Assembly (NCBI GenBank): GCA_028279245.1
Contig: JANQOE010000023.1
Location: forward strand, 1 to 64,000
Direction: 5' to 3'
Length of the DNA stretch: 64,000 nt
Origin: Alphaproteobacteria bacterium
Lineage (GTDB): Bacteria; Pseudomonadota; Alphaproteobacteria; UBA6615
Positions within the stretch are counted from its first letter, which is position 1; every line of letters starts with the position of its first letter. This document shows positions 1 to 7,796 of this stretch, in pieces. Below the pieces are notes generated by a model, which was not told the origin of the DNA, did no database searches, and saw only the letters and a list, made by a program, of their open reading frames with translations. The position numbers were made by a program, and so were the translations under genes.

Positions 1-1320
1 GCCCATGAGATGATCCTGCGGCTGCATGCGGGCGATGTTCTCGGCGACAGTGCCGGCCATCAGCGTCACATCCTGCGGCAGATAGCCGACGAGCGTGCCG
101 AGCCGGTCCGCCGGCCACTGATCCAGAGTCGCGCCGCCGAGGCGAATGGTGCCGGCCGCCGGTTGCCAGATGTTAGCGAGCGCACGGCCCAGGGACGACT
201 TGCCGCTGGCGCTGTGACCGATAACGCCGAGTGCCTGCCCCGGTGCCAGATCGAAGGAGACGCCGCCGACCGTCAGCGCGCGGGTCTCCGGCACGACGAC
301 CGCGAGGTTGCGCACCGTGAGGTTCGGCAGCGGCCGCGGCAATGGGGTCTTCGCCGCCTCGACCGGTGCCGCGGCCAGTTGCTGCTGCAAGCGGCGCCAG
401 GCAAACAGTCCACGCTGCATCACCGGCCACTGGGCGATTCCCTGCTCGATCGGCGCCAAGGCGCGTCCCATCAGGATGGACGCGGCGATCATTGCGCCGG
501 GCGTGATCGCTCCGCCGATGGCGAGGGCCGCGCCGAGCGCGAGGACCGCCGACTGCAGATAGAAGCGCATCGCTTTCGAGGCCGAGCCGTAGGCACCGGC
601 GCGGTCACTCGCGGTGATGTCCGCGGCGAGCGCGTCCTGCCGCAGGCGTGCCAGCCGCTCGACGATCCCGCCCTTCATGCCCAGCGCCTTGACGTCCGTC
701 GCGTCCTGCTGCGCGGCGTTGGCGAACGCGTCGGCGCGCGCGGCCAAGGCGCGCGCCGCGTCCAGCGCCTTACGCGAGCGCCATTGGTTCAAGAGGGTGA
801 TGGCCACCATGACCAGACCGCCGGCAACACCCAACACACCGAGCCAGGGATGGAAGACGAACATGGCGGCCAGGAAGACCGGTGCCCACGGCAAATCGAA
901 GATGACCGGTAGCGCGCCGCCGGACAGGACTTGCCGCACGTCCGTCAGGTTGCGCGCCGCCGATGGTTCGCCTTCGTACGCGTGCCGTTCGGCTTGGCGC
1001 AGCGACACTTCATCGGCGCGGCGCGCCAGCAACGTCTGCGTGCGCGCACCGACACGGGCGACCAGCCGCCCGCGCGCGAAATCGAGGATGCCGTACAGCA
1101 GGAAAAGAAGGGTGACCAGCGCGAACAACGCGGTGAGGGTTTCGACGGATCCGCTAGCCAGCACCCGGTCGTAGACCTGCAGCATGAACAGCGGACCAGT
1201 GAGGATCAGCAGATTGGCGAAGGCGCTGAAGACCGCGGCGGCGATCAACAGATGGCGGCTCTTGCCGACTGCCTGATTTAGTTCGCGCCTGCCCGGTTTG
1301 GAAATGGCGGATGGCGACAC
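1..1320 (-). CDS. Type I secretion ABC transporter (PrtD-like permease/ATPase), 3' end cut by window edge
   Basis: This is the inner-membrane motor of a type I secretion system, which exports an unfolded protein through a fusion protein and a TolC-like channel in one step. The frame reads leftward from a GTG and is open to base 1, so the ORF track missed it. An early segment contains GPLFMLQVYDRVLASGS, a hallmark of the PrtD/LapB/RsaD group, within several membrane helices. A nucleotide-binding domain follows with Walker A GHSASGKSS and a Q-loop GYLPQDV. The signature motif and Walker B lie outside the window. An in-frame stop seven codons upstream leaves GTG 1320 as the natural start, preceded by GGGGG. 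The fasciclin gene lies immediately upstream on the same strand and is the obvious cargo candidate. The membrane-fusion partner is expected to the left of the window. Confidence 0.9.
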   Translation of the reverse strand, partial: MSPSAISKPGRRELNQAVGKSRHLLIAAAVFSAFANLLILTGPLFMLQVYDRVLASGSVETLTALFALVTLLFLLYGILDFARGRLVARVGARTQTLLARRADEVSLRQAERHAYEGEPSAARNLTDVRQVLSGGALPVIFDLPWAPVFLAAMFVFHPWLGVLGVAGGLVMVAITLLNQWRSRKALDAARALAARADAFANAAQQDATDVKALGMKGGIVERLARLRQDALAADITASDRAGAYGSASKAMRFYLQSAVLALGAALAIGGAITPGAMIAASILMGRALAPIEQGIAQWPVMQRGLFAWRRLQQQLAAAPVEAAKTPLPRPLPNLTVRNLAVVVPETRALTVGGVSFDLAPGQALGVIGHSASGKSSLGRALANIWQPAAGTIRLGGATLDQWPADRLGTLVGYLPQDVTLMAGTVAENIARMQPQDHLMG

Positions 1321-1368
1321 GACGTTTGCCCCCGTAGTTATCGCTGGATGACGGGCGTGGGAGCGGAT

Positions 1369-1394
1369 GCCGCCGCTGCCACGCCCGCGGCGGC
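1369..1394 (-). promoter_or_regulatory. GC-rich hairpin between fasciclin and ABC transporter genes
   Basis: A perfect 8-bp stem (GCCGCCGC paired with GCGGCGGC, 10-nt loop) starts a few bases after the fasciclin stop codon. It has no following T-run, so it is more likely an mRNA-stabilising or attenuating structure than a full terminator. Confidence 0.45.
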
Positions 1395-1399
1395 TGGGT

Positions 1400-2368
1400 C
1401 TAAACGATCGTATCGTCGACCGGTGCAACCTCGGCGGCGGCGATTTCGGCCGCGGCCGGCACGAAAACAGCCTGGTCGATCCGGGCAAACTCCGAGTCAT
1501 CGCGGCGTCCAACAAATTCGATGTGGTCGCCCTGGCTGAGATGCAGCCCGGTGATCGTCACCGACGTCGCGTTTTCCGCGGTGGCGCGGTCGCCGTCCAG
1601 ATCCTGGTCCAGACTGATGGTCTCGATCACGTCGCCGTTGATGCGCACGTCGATCTCGCCCTGGCCGTCATCCTCATCGAAGTAGAACAGTTGCAGCGCA
1701 TAGTCGCCGTCGCGGCCGTCAAAGGTGGTCGACGCCACACCTTCGTGAGCGCTCAGCTTGATGAGCTGCCCGCCCGACGCGTCATCGTCATGTTCGATCC
1801 GATAGCCGGAGAGATGCAGGTCCTCCGCCTCGACGGTGATGGGCGTCGGCTCGTTGCCGGGTATGTCGAGCGGGATCAGCACACGGTCGATCACGTGCAC
1901 GATCCCATTGGAGGCGGCAATGTCCGTCGTGACCAGCGACGGGTCGGCGAGGTCAGGCTCGTTGTCGACCAGTTTGGTGCCGTCGGGGCTGAACGTCGCG
2001 CCGTCGAGCAGCGTCGGCACCTGGTCGAGGGCCGCAACTTCCTCCAGCGTCTTCGCGCCGGCCGACACGTGGTAGAGCAATACGTTGGTGAGAACGGGGA
2101 TCGGATCGCCGTCCGGCGCCAGCGCCGCAAGCGCATCGGCAATCGCCGCGAACACCGCATCTTCGTCGTGCGGATCGCCGGTATAGCCGAAATCCTGCGC
2201 CAGCCTGACAAACGCCGCGTCGGTTGGCGCGAACACCGTCAGGTCCGCATCCGCATCGGCCAATTCATCGTCGAGGCCGGCGGCGACAACGGCAGTGAGA
2301 AGTATGTTGAAGTCATCCGAAGATGATACCAACCCGGCAATGCTGGGTTGTTGTTGCGTTTCGTCCAT
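1400..2368 (-). CDS. Fasciclin (FAS1) domain protein with C-terminal beta-sandwich-like domain, probable type I secretion substrate
   Basis: The protein has 322 residues. Residues ~8-165 form a FAS1 domain: the opening SIAGLVSSSDDFNILLTAV, the H1-like LTVFAPTDAAF and the closing NGIVHVIDRVLIP are all visible. FAS1 domains mediate adhesion at cell surfaces or in matrices. Residues ~170-310 begin ITVEAEDLHLSGY and look like a carbohydrate-binding-module type beta-sandwich, although I cannot name the family. There is no N-terminal signal peptide, and the protein is very acidic. The C-terminus ends in a hydrophobic stretch and DDTIV, which is the style of an uncleaved type I secretion signal. No RTX nonapeptides are seen. 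A type I ABC transporter follows 79 bp downstream on the same strand. The ATG is preceded by an AGGGAAAG ribosome site. Surface or matrix adhesion is an inference. Confidence 0.85.
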   Translation of the reverse strand: MDETQQQPSIAGLVSSSDDFNILLTAVVAAGLDDELADADADLTVFAPTDAAFVRLAQDFGYTGDPHDEDAVFAAIADALAALAPDGDPIPVLTNVLLYHVSAGAKTLEEVAALDQVPTLLDGATFSPDGTKLVDNEPDLADPSLVTTDIAASNGIVHVIDRVLIPLDIPGNEPTPITVEAEDLHLSGYRIEHDDDASGGQLIKLSAHEGVASTTFDGRDGDYALQLFYFDEDDGQGEIDVRINGDVIETISLDQDLDGDRATAENATSVTITGLHLSQGDHIEFVGRRDDSEFARIDQAVFVPAAAEIAAAEVAPVDDTIV

Positions 2369-2560
2369 GTCGACTTTCCCTGCATCTAGTCATAAGCGAT
2401 GCATCCGTTACGGCGCGTCACGTGCAACGGATCAGGACGGTTTTGTTACACATCATGATTTTTTCAACGCACAGCCGATGGTTGACGTCGGCACAGTCAA
2501 AAACGATCTTGTGTACCCCGCTCGAAGGTGGGTGGCGATCTGTCCGCCGGTGGGTGGCAA

Positions 2561-3721
2561 CTAGTTGACGCTGTACTTGGCGATGAAATCGCGGTCGGGT
2601 TCGACGCCGATGCCCGGCCGCTCCGGCGCCGCGACGGTGCCGCCGTTGGCCTTCACCTGGTCCAGTATCCGCAACGGCTCGGTCGGCAGCTCGTCCTGGA
2701 AACGGCTGGGGTTGGTGTCGAACTCCAGCATGGGCGACCAGGGATGCAGGCCGCCGGGCAGGTCCGGCATCGCGGTCAGCAGATGCAGGTTGACAGCAAC
2801 GGCAATCGCCGAGCCCCACACATGGTTGGTCACCGGCACGAAGTGGGTGTGCGCCAGCGCCAGAACCTTCAGGTATTCGGTGATGCCGCCGAGGCCGCAG
2901 ACTTCCGGCTGGGCGATATCGACGCAGCCGGCCTGCAACAGGTCGCGCCAGCCCCAACGGGTGAACTCCGCCTCGCCGCCCGCAATGTTGACGTCGAGCC
3001 GATTCCGCAGATAGCGGTAGCCGGCGCGGTCTTCCGGCGCGACCGGTTCCTCGAACCAGTAGACGCCGAGCCGGTCGAGGGCGCGGCCGACTTCCAGCGC
3101 ATCGGACGTCGTGTAGCAATGATTGGCGTCGACCATCAGCCGCGTTGAGTCAGTCAGCGCGCCGCGCACCGCCTCGACCAGCCGGATGTCGTCGCGCGGG
3201 CCCAAGCCCACCTTCATTTTGACCGCGCCAAAACCCTGGGCTTCGATGGCCGCGGCCTCCTCGGCAAAGCGCCGCGGCAGGTCGCCCTCGCGGCGCAGCA
3301 TCATGCCGTAGCCGTAGACCGGAATGCGGTCGCGGCAACGCCCGCCGACCAGCTTGTACAGCGGCTGCCCCGTCGCCTGGCCGACGATATCCCACAGCGC
3401 GATGTCGACGCCGGACAACGCCTGGATCGGCATGCCCTTCTGCCCGTGGTCGCGCAGCAGGTTGTAGACGCGGTGCCATAGCCGTTCGCGGTCGAACGGA
3501 TCGGCGCCGTCGATCAGTGGCGCAATAACCCGCTCGACAATCGCCTTGTTGGCGAGCGCAACATTGCCCGGCCCAAAACACTCCCCCCAGCCGGTGATGC
3601 CTTCATCCGTACTGACCTCGACCAGATGGGCGGAGCGGCGCGCATAGTATTGCTGCGAGTAGCCGAGCTCCTCGTCGAGGTCGTATTGCAGAACGTGGCT
3701 CTTGACGGCGGTGATGCGCAT
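2561..3721 (-). CDS. Mandelate racemase/muconate lactonizing enzyme family protein (enolase superfamily)
   Basis: The 386-residue protein has the two-domain fold of the enolase superfamily: a capping domain (1-~125) followed by a TIM-like barrel. These enzymes abstract the alpha-proton of a carboxylate with Mg2+ help, typically to dehydrate or epimerise sugar acids. The KxK base is visible in AVKMKVG (K168/K170). The metal ligands are D198 (VDAN), E224 (FEEP) and E250 (AGGE), and H300 (TNHVWGS) matches the catalytic histidine of mandelate racemase. The usual aspartate partner of that histidine (QPD) is Glu273 here (QPEVCGLGG), which is unusual. Numbering runs 3 to 4 residues ahead of mandelate racemase throughout. 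The substrate cannot be deduced. The gene stands alone between the fasciclin and NTPase genes. Confidence 0.88.
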   Translation of the reverse strand: MRITAVKSHVLQYDLDEELGYSQQYYARRSAHLVEVSTDEGITGWGECFGPGNVALANKAIVERVIAPLIDGADPFDRERLWHRVYNLLRDHGQKGMPIQALSGVDIALWDIVGQATGQPLYKLVGGRCRDRIPVYGYGMMLRREGDLPRRFAEEAAAIEAQGFGAVKMKVGLGPRDDIRLVEAVRGALTDSTRLMVDANHCYTTSDALEVGRALDRLGVYWFEEPVAPEDRAGYRYLRNRLDVNIAGGEAEFTRWGWRDLLQAGCVDIAQPEVCGLGGITEYLKVLALAHTHFVPVTNHVWGSAIAVAVNLHLLTAMPDLPGGLHPWSPMLEFDTNPSRFQDELPTEPLRILDQVKANGGTVAAPERPGIGVEPDRDFIAKYSVN

Positions 3722-3871
3722 GGCGGTGCTCAGCTCCCTGAGCCTACTGTTCTACACGACCTGTCCGATGTGCGCGAAGGCCGCGGACGGGCGCGGGGGT
3801 GTGACGGTCACTGTGGGCACCATTGGTGTCGTATTAGTGCGCGCCGGTAGAAAGTTCGCGGCGTATTGGCC

Positions 3872-6688
3872 TCACGAACTTCCGCGGCTGCGAAGCTCGG
3901 CAGATGCCTGGTCACGGTTGTTCTGGATCATCGTCCACTGCCGCGGGAAGTCGGCCTCGGTGTAGACGCGCAGGGCGGCGTCGTAGCAGTCGATGGCGCG
4001 CCGAAGGTTCGTATCGCGATCACCCGACGGGAGATTGGCATAGGCATTGCCGAGGTTGTTCTGAGTCGCCGCCCACGCCTGCGGGAAGTCGGCCTCAGTG
4101 CGGACGCGCAGGGCGGCGTCGTAACAACCGATGGCGCGCCGCAGGTTGGCGTAGCGATCGCCCGACGGTAGGCCGGCATAGGCAGTGCCGAGGTTGTTCT
4201 GAGTCGCCGCCCAGTCCTGCGGGAAGTCGGCCTCAGTGCGGACGCGCAGGGCGGCGTCGTAACAACCGATGGCGCGCCTCAGGTTGGCATCGCGATCGCC
4301 CGACGCCAGGTCAGCATAGGTGACGCCGCGGTTGTTCTGGGTCGTCGCCCACGCCTGCGGGAAGTCGGCCTCGGTGTAGACGCGCAGGGCGGCGTCAAAG
4401 CAACCGATGGCGCGCCGCAGGTTGGCGTCGCGATCGCCCGACGGCAGGTCGGCATGGGCATTGCCTAGGTTGTTCTGGGTCATCGCCCAGGCCTGCGGGA
4501 AGTCGGCCTCGGTGCGGACGCGCAAGGCGGCGTCGTAGCAGTCGATGGCGCGCCGAAGGTTGGCGTCACGATCGCCCGACGGCAGGCTGGCATAGGCATT
4601 GCCGAGGTTGTTCTGAGTCGTCGCCCAGGCCTGCGGGAAGTCGGCCTCGGCGTAGACGCGCAGGGCGGCGTCAAAGCAACCGATGGCGCGCCGCAGGTTG
4701 GCGTCGCGATCGCCCGACGGCAGGTCGGCATAGGCAGTGCCGAGGTTGTTCTGGGTCATCGCCCAGTCCTGCGAGAAGTCGGCCTCGGTGTAGACGCGCA
4801 GGGCGGCGTCGTAGCAGTCGATGGCGCGCCGCAGGTTGGCGGCGCGATCGCCCGACGGCAGGGCGGCATAGGCGACTCCGCGGCCGTTCTGAGTCGTCGC
4901 CCAGTTTTGCGGGAAGTCGTACTCGCTGTAGACGAGGAGAACGGAGTCGAAGCAATCGATGGCCCGCCGTAGGTTGGTGGCGCGATCGCCGAGAGATGCG
5001 CTCCAATACTCGAGACCCCAGCCGTGCAGGGCGGCCACTGCTTCTAACCGGCTTTCCGCATCGGTCAGTAGTCCCATCAGGCCGCACGGCTCCCACCAAG
5101 ACAGGAGCGCATAGTGATCGGCCATGCGCCGACTAGCGCGGGCAGACTCCGCCTGGACATTCCATTCCCGCCGCGCGGCTGCTGCGTCGATCTGCCAATC
5201 GTGATACCAGGCTGCCGCCGAAAAATGATCGGTCTCACTCTCCGCGCGGCCGCTCCAGTGGTTTCGCCACCATTTGTGGCCCTCCCGCCAATGTACTTCA
5301 TTGTCAGTTTGTTCGATGGCGTCCAGCGCTTCGCGCATGCGGGCATGGAGCATCAGCCAACCAGAGTCTTCCGCATGGCCGACGAAGCTGTAGCCGGCTA
5401 AAGAGCGCCAGGCGAAGTCCTGTTCAGCGCCGGGCGCGCTCGAAAAGCACGCGCGGGCCGCCGCCTCATCAAAGCGAGTTACCAGCGCCAATCGTTTCAG
5501 CCATTCCGCATACGCGCCATCGCCGCCCAATGACCGCAGAAACCGGGTGGCGAGTGTGCGGGTATCGCTCGCGGTCATCTCGAACGTCGCCGGATCGATC
5601 GCAACGCCACGCTGCCTGAGGACCCAGCAGGTATCGGCACAGAGGCCGAGGCTAAACGCGTGGTACCCCTGCGCACCGCCCGCCGATGGTTCGCCGCCCG
5701 TTTCGGTGTCTTCGCAAGCTTGCAGGATGGCTTGCTGCAATCGTGGGTCCGTGATGCTGCATTGACCGAGATAATCTCGCGCGTCAGCCTCCGACAGGCC
5801 ACCGACCGGAAGCTGCTCAAGAGCATTCGCCTCGGCAAACGGCGAGTCATGATCACGGTCCCAAGTGAGTCGATCTCGACCAGCTAGCACGATGAGCAGG
5901 CCCGATTTGGGATCGTACAGGTCTCGCAGCCACTGCTGCGCATCGAACAATCGCTCAGGACTGTCCCGATGACTCCCTAGGGCTTCGACCGTGTCGATGA
6001 ACACAACGGCACGACAGGCCCGTCCATGCTGGTCGGGCAGGTTCTCGCGCAAATCGGTAATAAGGCGCCGATGGAGTTGCGGATAGATTTCCCCTGGCAG
6101 TTGGTGCTTCAACCGAACGAAGTCTTCCTGGCCGAGCTTCGTCGCGAGGCGATCGCCCACACCGCTTTCATTCAGCCACGCCCGCACCGGCGACGTGACT
6201 TTGTTGACAACCCACGCAACCAGCGATGCGCCCGGTATGTCGCTCGCGGCGGCGTCTCCAGCCTCGACAACGAACTCCCACGCGCTACCGAGGAATCTCG
6301 AACCGCGGAAGTTCGGCTCGTCCTGCTGGCCCTCTTTGAACCGCAGCCAGGTATAGGCGATGTCAAACCGGGGACAACGGATCGTCGCCCCGAATTGCCG
6401 GCGTATCTCGCCCAGGACGCGCGATGGGTCGGTCAGCAAAGCCTGGCCACCAAAGCGCGGATCAAGATCGATGTGGGCTGTGGGCAACCGGTTGGTTTGT
6501 TGGCGTAGCCGCTTGAGCAGCCACGATTTGCCGGAACCGCCCACACCGTGAAACATCAATATTGGGATCGGGTCGGTACCGGGCGCGTCAAGAATGCGAC
6601 GAAACGCAGCCTGCTCAGCGTCCCGGTTGGTGAAGTGCTGGAGCTCCTCGCTCGGCTTGGCGAAATCCTCGTCGCGTGGCGTGACCAT
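3872..6688 (-). CDS. STAND-type P-loop NTPase with C-terminal array of near-identical TPR units
   Basis: The protein has 938 residues. After a short leader (FTNRDAEQAAF, typical of AP-ATPase/NACHT-like proteins) comes Walker A GVGGSGKS (48-55), and Walker B VVFIDTVE follows at ~228-235. A helical linker region extends to ~565. Residues 567-934 are eight tandem 46-residue TPR units of the type ANLRRAIxCYDAALRVYTEA / TQNNLGNAYADLPS. In STAND NTPases the repeats sense a ligand, and nucleotide-driven assembly then triggers an effector. Here I see no N-terminal effector domain (no TIR, protease or nuclease motif) and no CHAT domain at the C-terminus, so the effector is unknown or encoded elsewhere. 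The array is nearly identical at DNA level, which suggests recent expansion. A toxin-antitoxin pair lies upstream on the same strand. A role in immunity or conflict is inferred from family precedent. Confidence 0.85.
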   Translation of the reverse strand: MVTPRDEDFAKPSEELQHFTNRDAEQAAFRRILDAPGTDPIPILMFHGVGGSGKSWLLKRLRQQTNRLPTAHIDLDPRFGGQALLTDPSRVLGEIRRQFGATIRCPRFDIAYTWLRFKEGQQDEPNFRGSRFLGSAWEFVVEAGDAAASDIPGASLVAWVVNKVTSPVRAWLNESGVGDRLATKLGQEDFVRLKHQLPGEIYPQLHRRLITDLRENLPDQHGRACRAVVFIDTVEALGSHRDSPERLFDAQQWLRDLYDPKSGLLIVLAGRDRLTWDRDHDSPFAEANALEQLPVGGLSEADARDYLGQCSITDPRLQQAILQACEDTETGGEPSAGGAQGYHAFSLGLCADTCWVLRQRGVAIDPATFEMTASDTRTLATRFLRSLGGDGAYAEWLKRLALVTRFDEAAARACFSSAPGAEQDFAWRSLAGYSFVGHAEDSGWLMLHARMREALDAIEQTDNEVHWREGHKWWRNHWSGRAESETDHFSAAAWYHDWQIDAAAARREWNVQAESARASRRMADHYALLSWWEPCGLMGLLTDAESRLEAVAALHGWGLEYWSASLGDRATNLRRAIDCFDSVLLVYSEYDFPQNWATTQNGRGVAYAALPSGDRAANLRRAIDCYDAALRVYTEADFSQDWAMTQNNLGTAYADLPSGDRDANLRRAIGCFDAALRVYAEADFPQAWATTQNNLGNAYASLPSGDRDANLRRAIDCYDAALRVRTEADFPQAWAMTQNNLGNAHADLPSGDRDANLRRAIGCFDAALRVYTEADFPQAWATTQNNRGVTYADLASGDRDANLRRAIGCYDAALRVRTEADFPQDWAATQNNLGTAYAGLPSGDRYANLRRAIGCYDAALRVRTEADFPQAWAATQNNLGNAYANLPSGDRDTNLRRAIDCYDAALRVYTEADFPRQWTMIQNNRDQASAELRSRGSS
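3887..4990 (-). repeat. Eight tandem 138-bp coding repeats (46-aa TPR units)
   Basis: The period is exactly 138 bp. The codons for GDR begin (minus strand) at 4990 and 4852 and continue at 138-bp steps to 4024. Units differ at a small set of positions: the residue after GDR, D/G and F/Y in AIxCx, Y/R before TEA, A/D/Q before W, and L/R, N/T/V and D/S/G/N in the QNN...L segment. The first and last units are the most diverged, which is the usual pattern when inner units are homogenised by unequal exchange. Confidence 0.95.
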
Positions 6689-6756
6689 GTGGCTTACAGC
6701 GATCTCCTAGCTTGGCCATCGCTGACGTATTCAGACACCGGCCGCGTTCTAAGTAT

Positions 6757-6782
6757 GTTGCACCAATCTCCATTGGCGCAAC
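6757..6782. promoter_or_regulatory. Inverted repeat upstream of the STAND NTPase gene
   Basis: An 11-bp inverted repeat (GTTGCACCAAT / ATTGGCGCAAC, one mismatch, 4-bp spacer) lies about 70 bp upstream of the NTPase start codon, in the promoter position. It is a candidate operator. It has no adjacent T-run that would make it a terminator of the antitoxin transcript. Confidence 0.4.
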
Positions 6783-6853
6783 CAACAGTAAGAGCGGCAA
6801 TCGCCTGAGACCGGCGTAGACGAACCGCGTCTTCGCGGTGTGGCGGCGAGGTT

Positions 6854-6872
6854 GAGCCGGCCCGGCCGGCTC
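6854..6872. promoter_or_regulatory. Perfect 19-bp GC-rich palindrome between antitoxin and STAND NTPase genes
   Basis: GAGCCGGCC and its complement flank a single central base. It lies 70 bp downstream of the antitoxin stop codon. It could be a transcript-end hairpin or a protein site. The rest of the 252-bp gap (6689-6941) holds no convincing gene. Confidence 0.35.
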
Positions 6873-6941
6873 TGCAGGTCAAGTTGGCGAGCGCGACATT
6901 GCCGGCCGAAGGTATCTACTTCGGCACTTTCCAGCATCGCC

Positions 6942-7289
6942 CTAGGCCGGCTGCGGCACTTCTGCACTTGTCGCTGCCGTACCGCGGGACTGAATGTCGA
7001 TCGACACCTGCACATCGTCATCAAGCGCATTGATGATTTTAATCAGGCGGTCGAGGGTGAAGCGTTTCAGGTTGGCATTTCGAATTTCGGAGAAGTCGCT
7101 TGCGCTGTAGCCGGTCGCCTTCGCCGCTGCCCGCACACTGAGATTGCGGTCATCAAGAATGCCAATGATCTTAGTCGACAGGATAGCCTTGGCTTGCTGC
7201 AAATCCGGGTTGGGTAAGCTCGCATCGCGAAAAACGTTGCCGCTGCCGCGTACAAGTTCCAATTCCTCCTCTGGCTTGTTCGTCATCAT
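6942..7289 (-). CDS. HigA-like XRE/HTH antitoxin of a type II toxin-antitoxin pair
   Basis: The 115-residue protein has a helix-turn-helix of the XRE (HTH_37-like) class in its middle: LSVRAAAKATGYSASDFSEI followed by RFTLDRLIKIINAL. Antitoxins of this type bind and neutralise the partner RNase and repress their own promoter. The ATG at 7289 overlaps the toxin stop codon as ATGA, so translation is coupled. Toxin-first gene order is characteristic of HigBA-type loci. The proline- and alanine-rich tail is not conserved in the family as I know it. A palindrome that it may bind lies just upstream of the toxin gene. Confidence 0.85.
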   Translation of the reverse strand: MMTNKPEEELELVRGSGNVFRDASLPNPDLQQAKAILSTKIIGILDDRNLSVRAAAKATGYSASDFSEIRNANLKRFTLDRLIKIINALDDDVQVSIDIQSRGTAATSAEVPQPA

Positions 7290-7633
7290 GTCAATATCTC
7301 CTTCAAGCGCTTAAGCCGTGTGCGGATCAGATCCACCTCCGGCTTGGGGGTTTTGATCCCCGTTTTCGATTTCTTCTTGAACGCGTGTATCACCCAGATC
7401 GCGTCATCAAGTTGTACAGTATAGACGGTTCGGTAAGCATCCTTGCCGTAGCGGAGCGCGATCTCGAATACCCCTGCTTCCAGCCCCTTCATGGGTTTGG
7501 CGATATCGGGCATGCGGCCTTCGGCAACGTTCGTTAGGGCTGTTGCGATTCTCTCCTGCGCACCGACCGGAAACTTCGAGAAGTCCTTCTGTGCTGCCTT
7601 GATCCACGCGACTTCCCTTGTATCCCTTAGCAT
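7286..7633 (-). CDS. HigB/RelE-superfamily toxin (phage Gp49-like)
   Basis: The 115-residue protein belongs to the Gp49-like branch of the RelE/HigB mRNA interferases, which cleave ribosome-bound mRNA. The diagnostic stretch is IWVIHAFKKKSKTGIKTPK followed by a helix with a run of basic residues (IRTRLKRLKEIL). An N-terminal helix (WIKAAQKDFSKFP) and the strand FEIALRYGKDAYRTVY complete the small fold. It is the first gene of a two-gene operon with the XRE antitoxin, with a 4-bp overlap. No clear ribosome site precedes the ATG, so the message may have a very short or absent leader. Activity as a toxin is inferred from the family. Confidence 0.87.
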   Translation of the reverse strand: MLRDTREVAWIKAAQKDFSKFPVGAQERIATALTNVAEGRMPDIAKPMKGLEAGVFEIALRYGKDAYRTVYTVQLDDAIWVIHAFKKKSKTGIKTPKPEVDLIRTRLKRLKEILT

Positions 7634-7640
7634 TCACTAT

Positions 7641-7667
7641 GTTTGCAAATTTGCGAACACTTGTCAA
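7641..7667 (-). promoter_or_regulatory. Toxin-antitoxin promoter with overlapping operator palindrome
   Basis: On the minus strand a TTGACA -35 element (7662-7667) is followed by the 18-bp imperfect palindrome GTTCGCAAATTTGCAAAC (7641-7658), which ends 7 bp before the toxin start codon. An antitoxin bound there would cover the -10 region, which is typical for autoregulation. Confidence 0.6.
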
Positions 7668-7755
7668 GCACGAATTACATTTCCTTAGTGTGCATTTCAA
7701 CGTGTCATGAGCCGCGCATCGGCGTCTTTTGACCTTGCCCTTCGGCTCTTTCTAC

Positions 7756-7767
7756 GGTATATATACC
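7756..7767 (+). promoter_or_regulatory. 12-bp perfect palindrome GGTATATATACC in promoter region
   Basis: This site lies 30 bp upstream of the ATG at 7797 and includes a TATATA stretch that could act as a -10 element. A strong ribosome site (GGAGAGGGG) follows before the start codon. Confidence 0.4.
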
Positions 7768-7796
7768 TGTCTTGACCGCAATTCGGAGAGGGGCGC

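Noticed and set aside
10-912. 300-residue plus-strand ORF at the left edge
   Set aside because: It is an out-of-phase shadow of the type I ABC transporter read on the minus strand, which has clear Walker A and membrane motifs. The shadow is arginine-rich with no family likeness.
1367-2326. 319-residue plus-strand ORF
   Set aside because: It is antisense to the fasciclin gene. The minus frame contains the FAS1 motifs and has a ribosome site.
2403-2432. Inverted repeat ATCCGTT-N16-AACGGAT upstream of the fasciclin gene
   Set aside because: Perfect 7-bp arms, but the wide spacing and single occurrence make chance likely. I did not list it as an operator.
3887-4990. CRISPR-like or non-coding satellite array
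   Set aside because: The 138-bp units keep frame, encode TPR helices and lie inside a single long reading frame. There are no short repeats with unique spacers.
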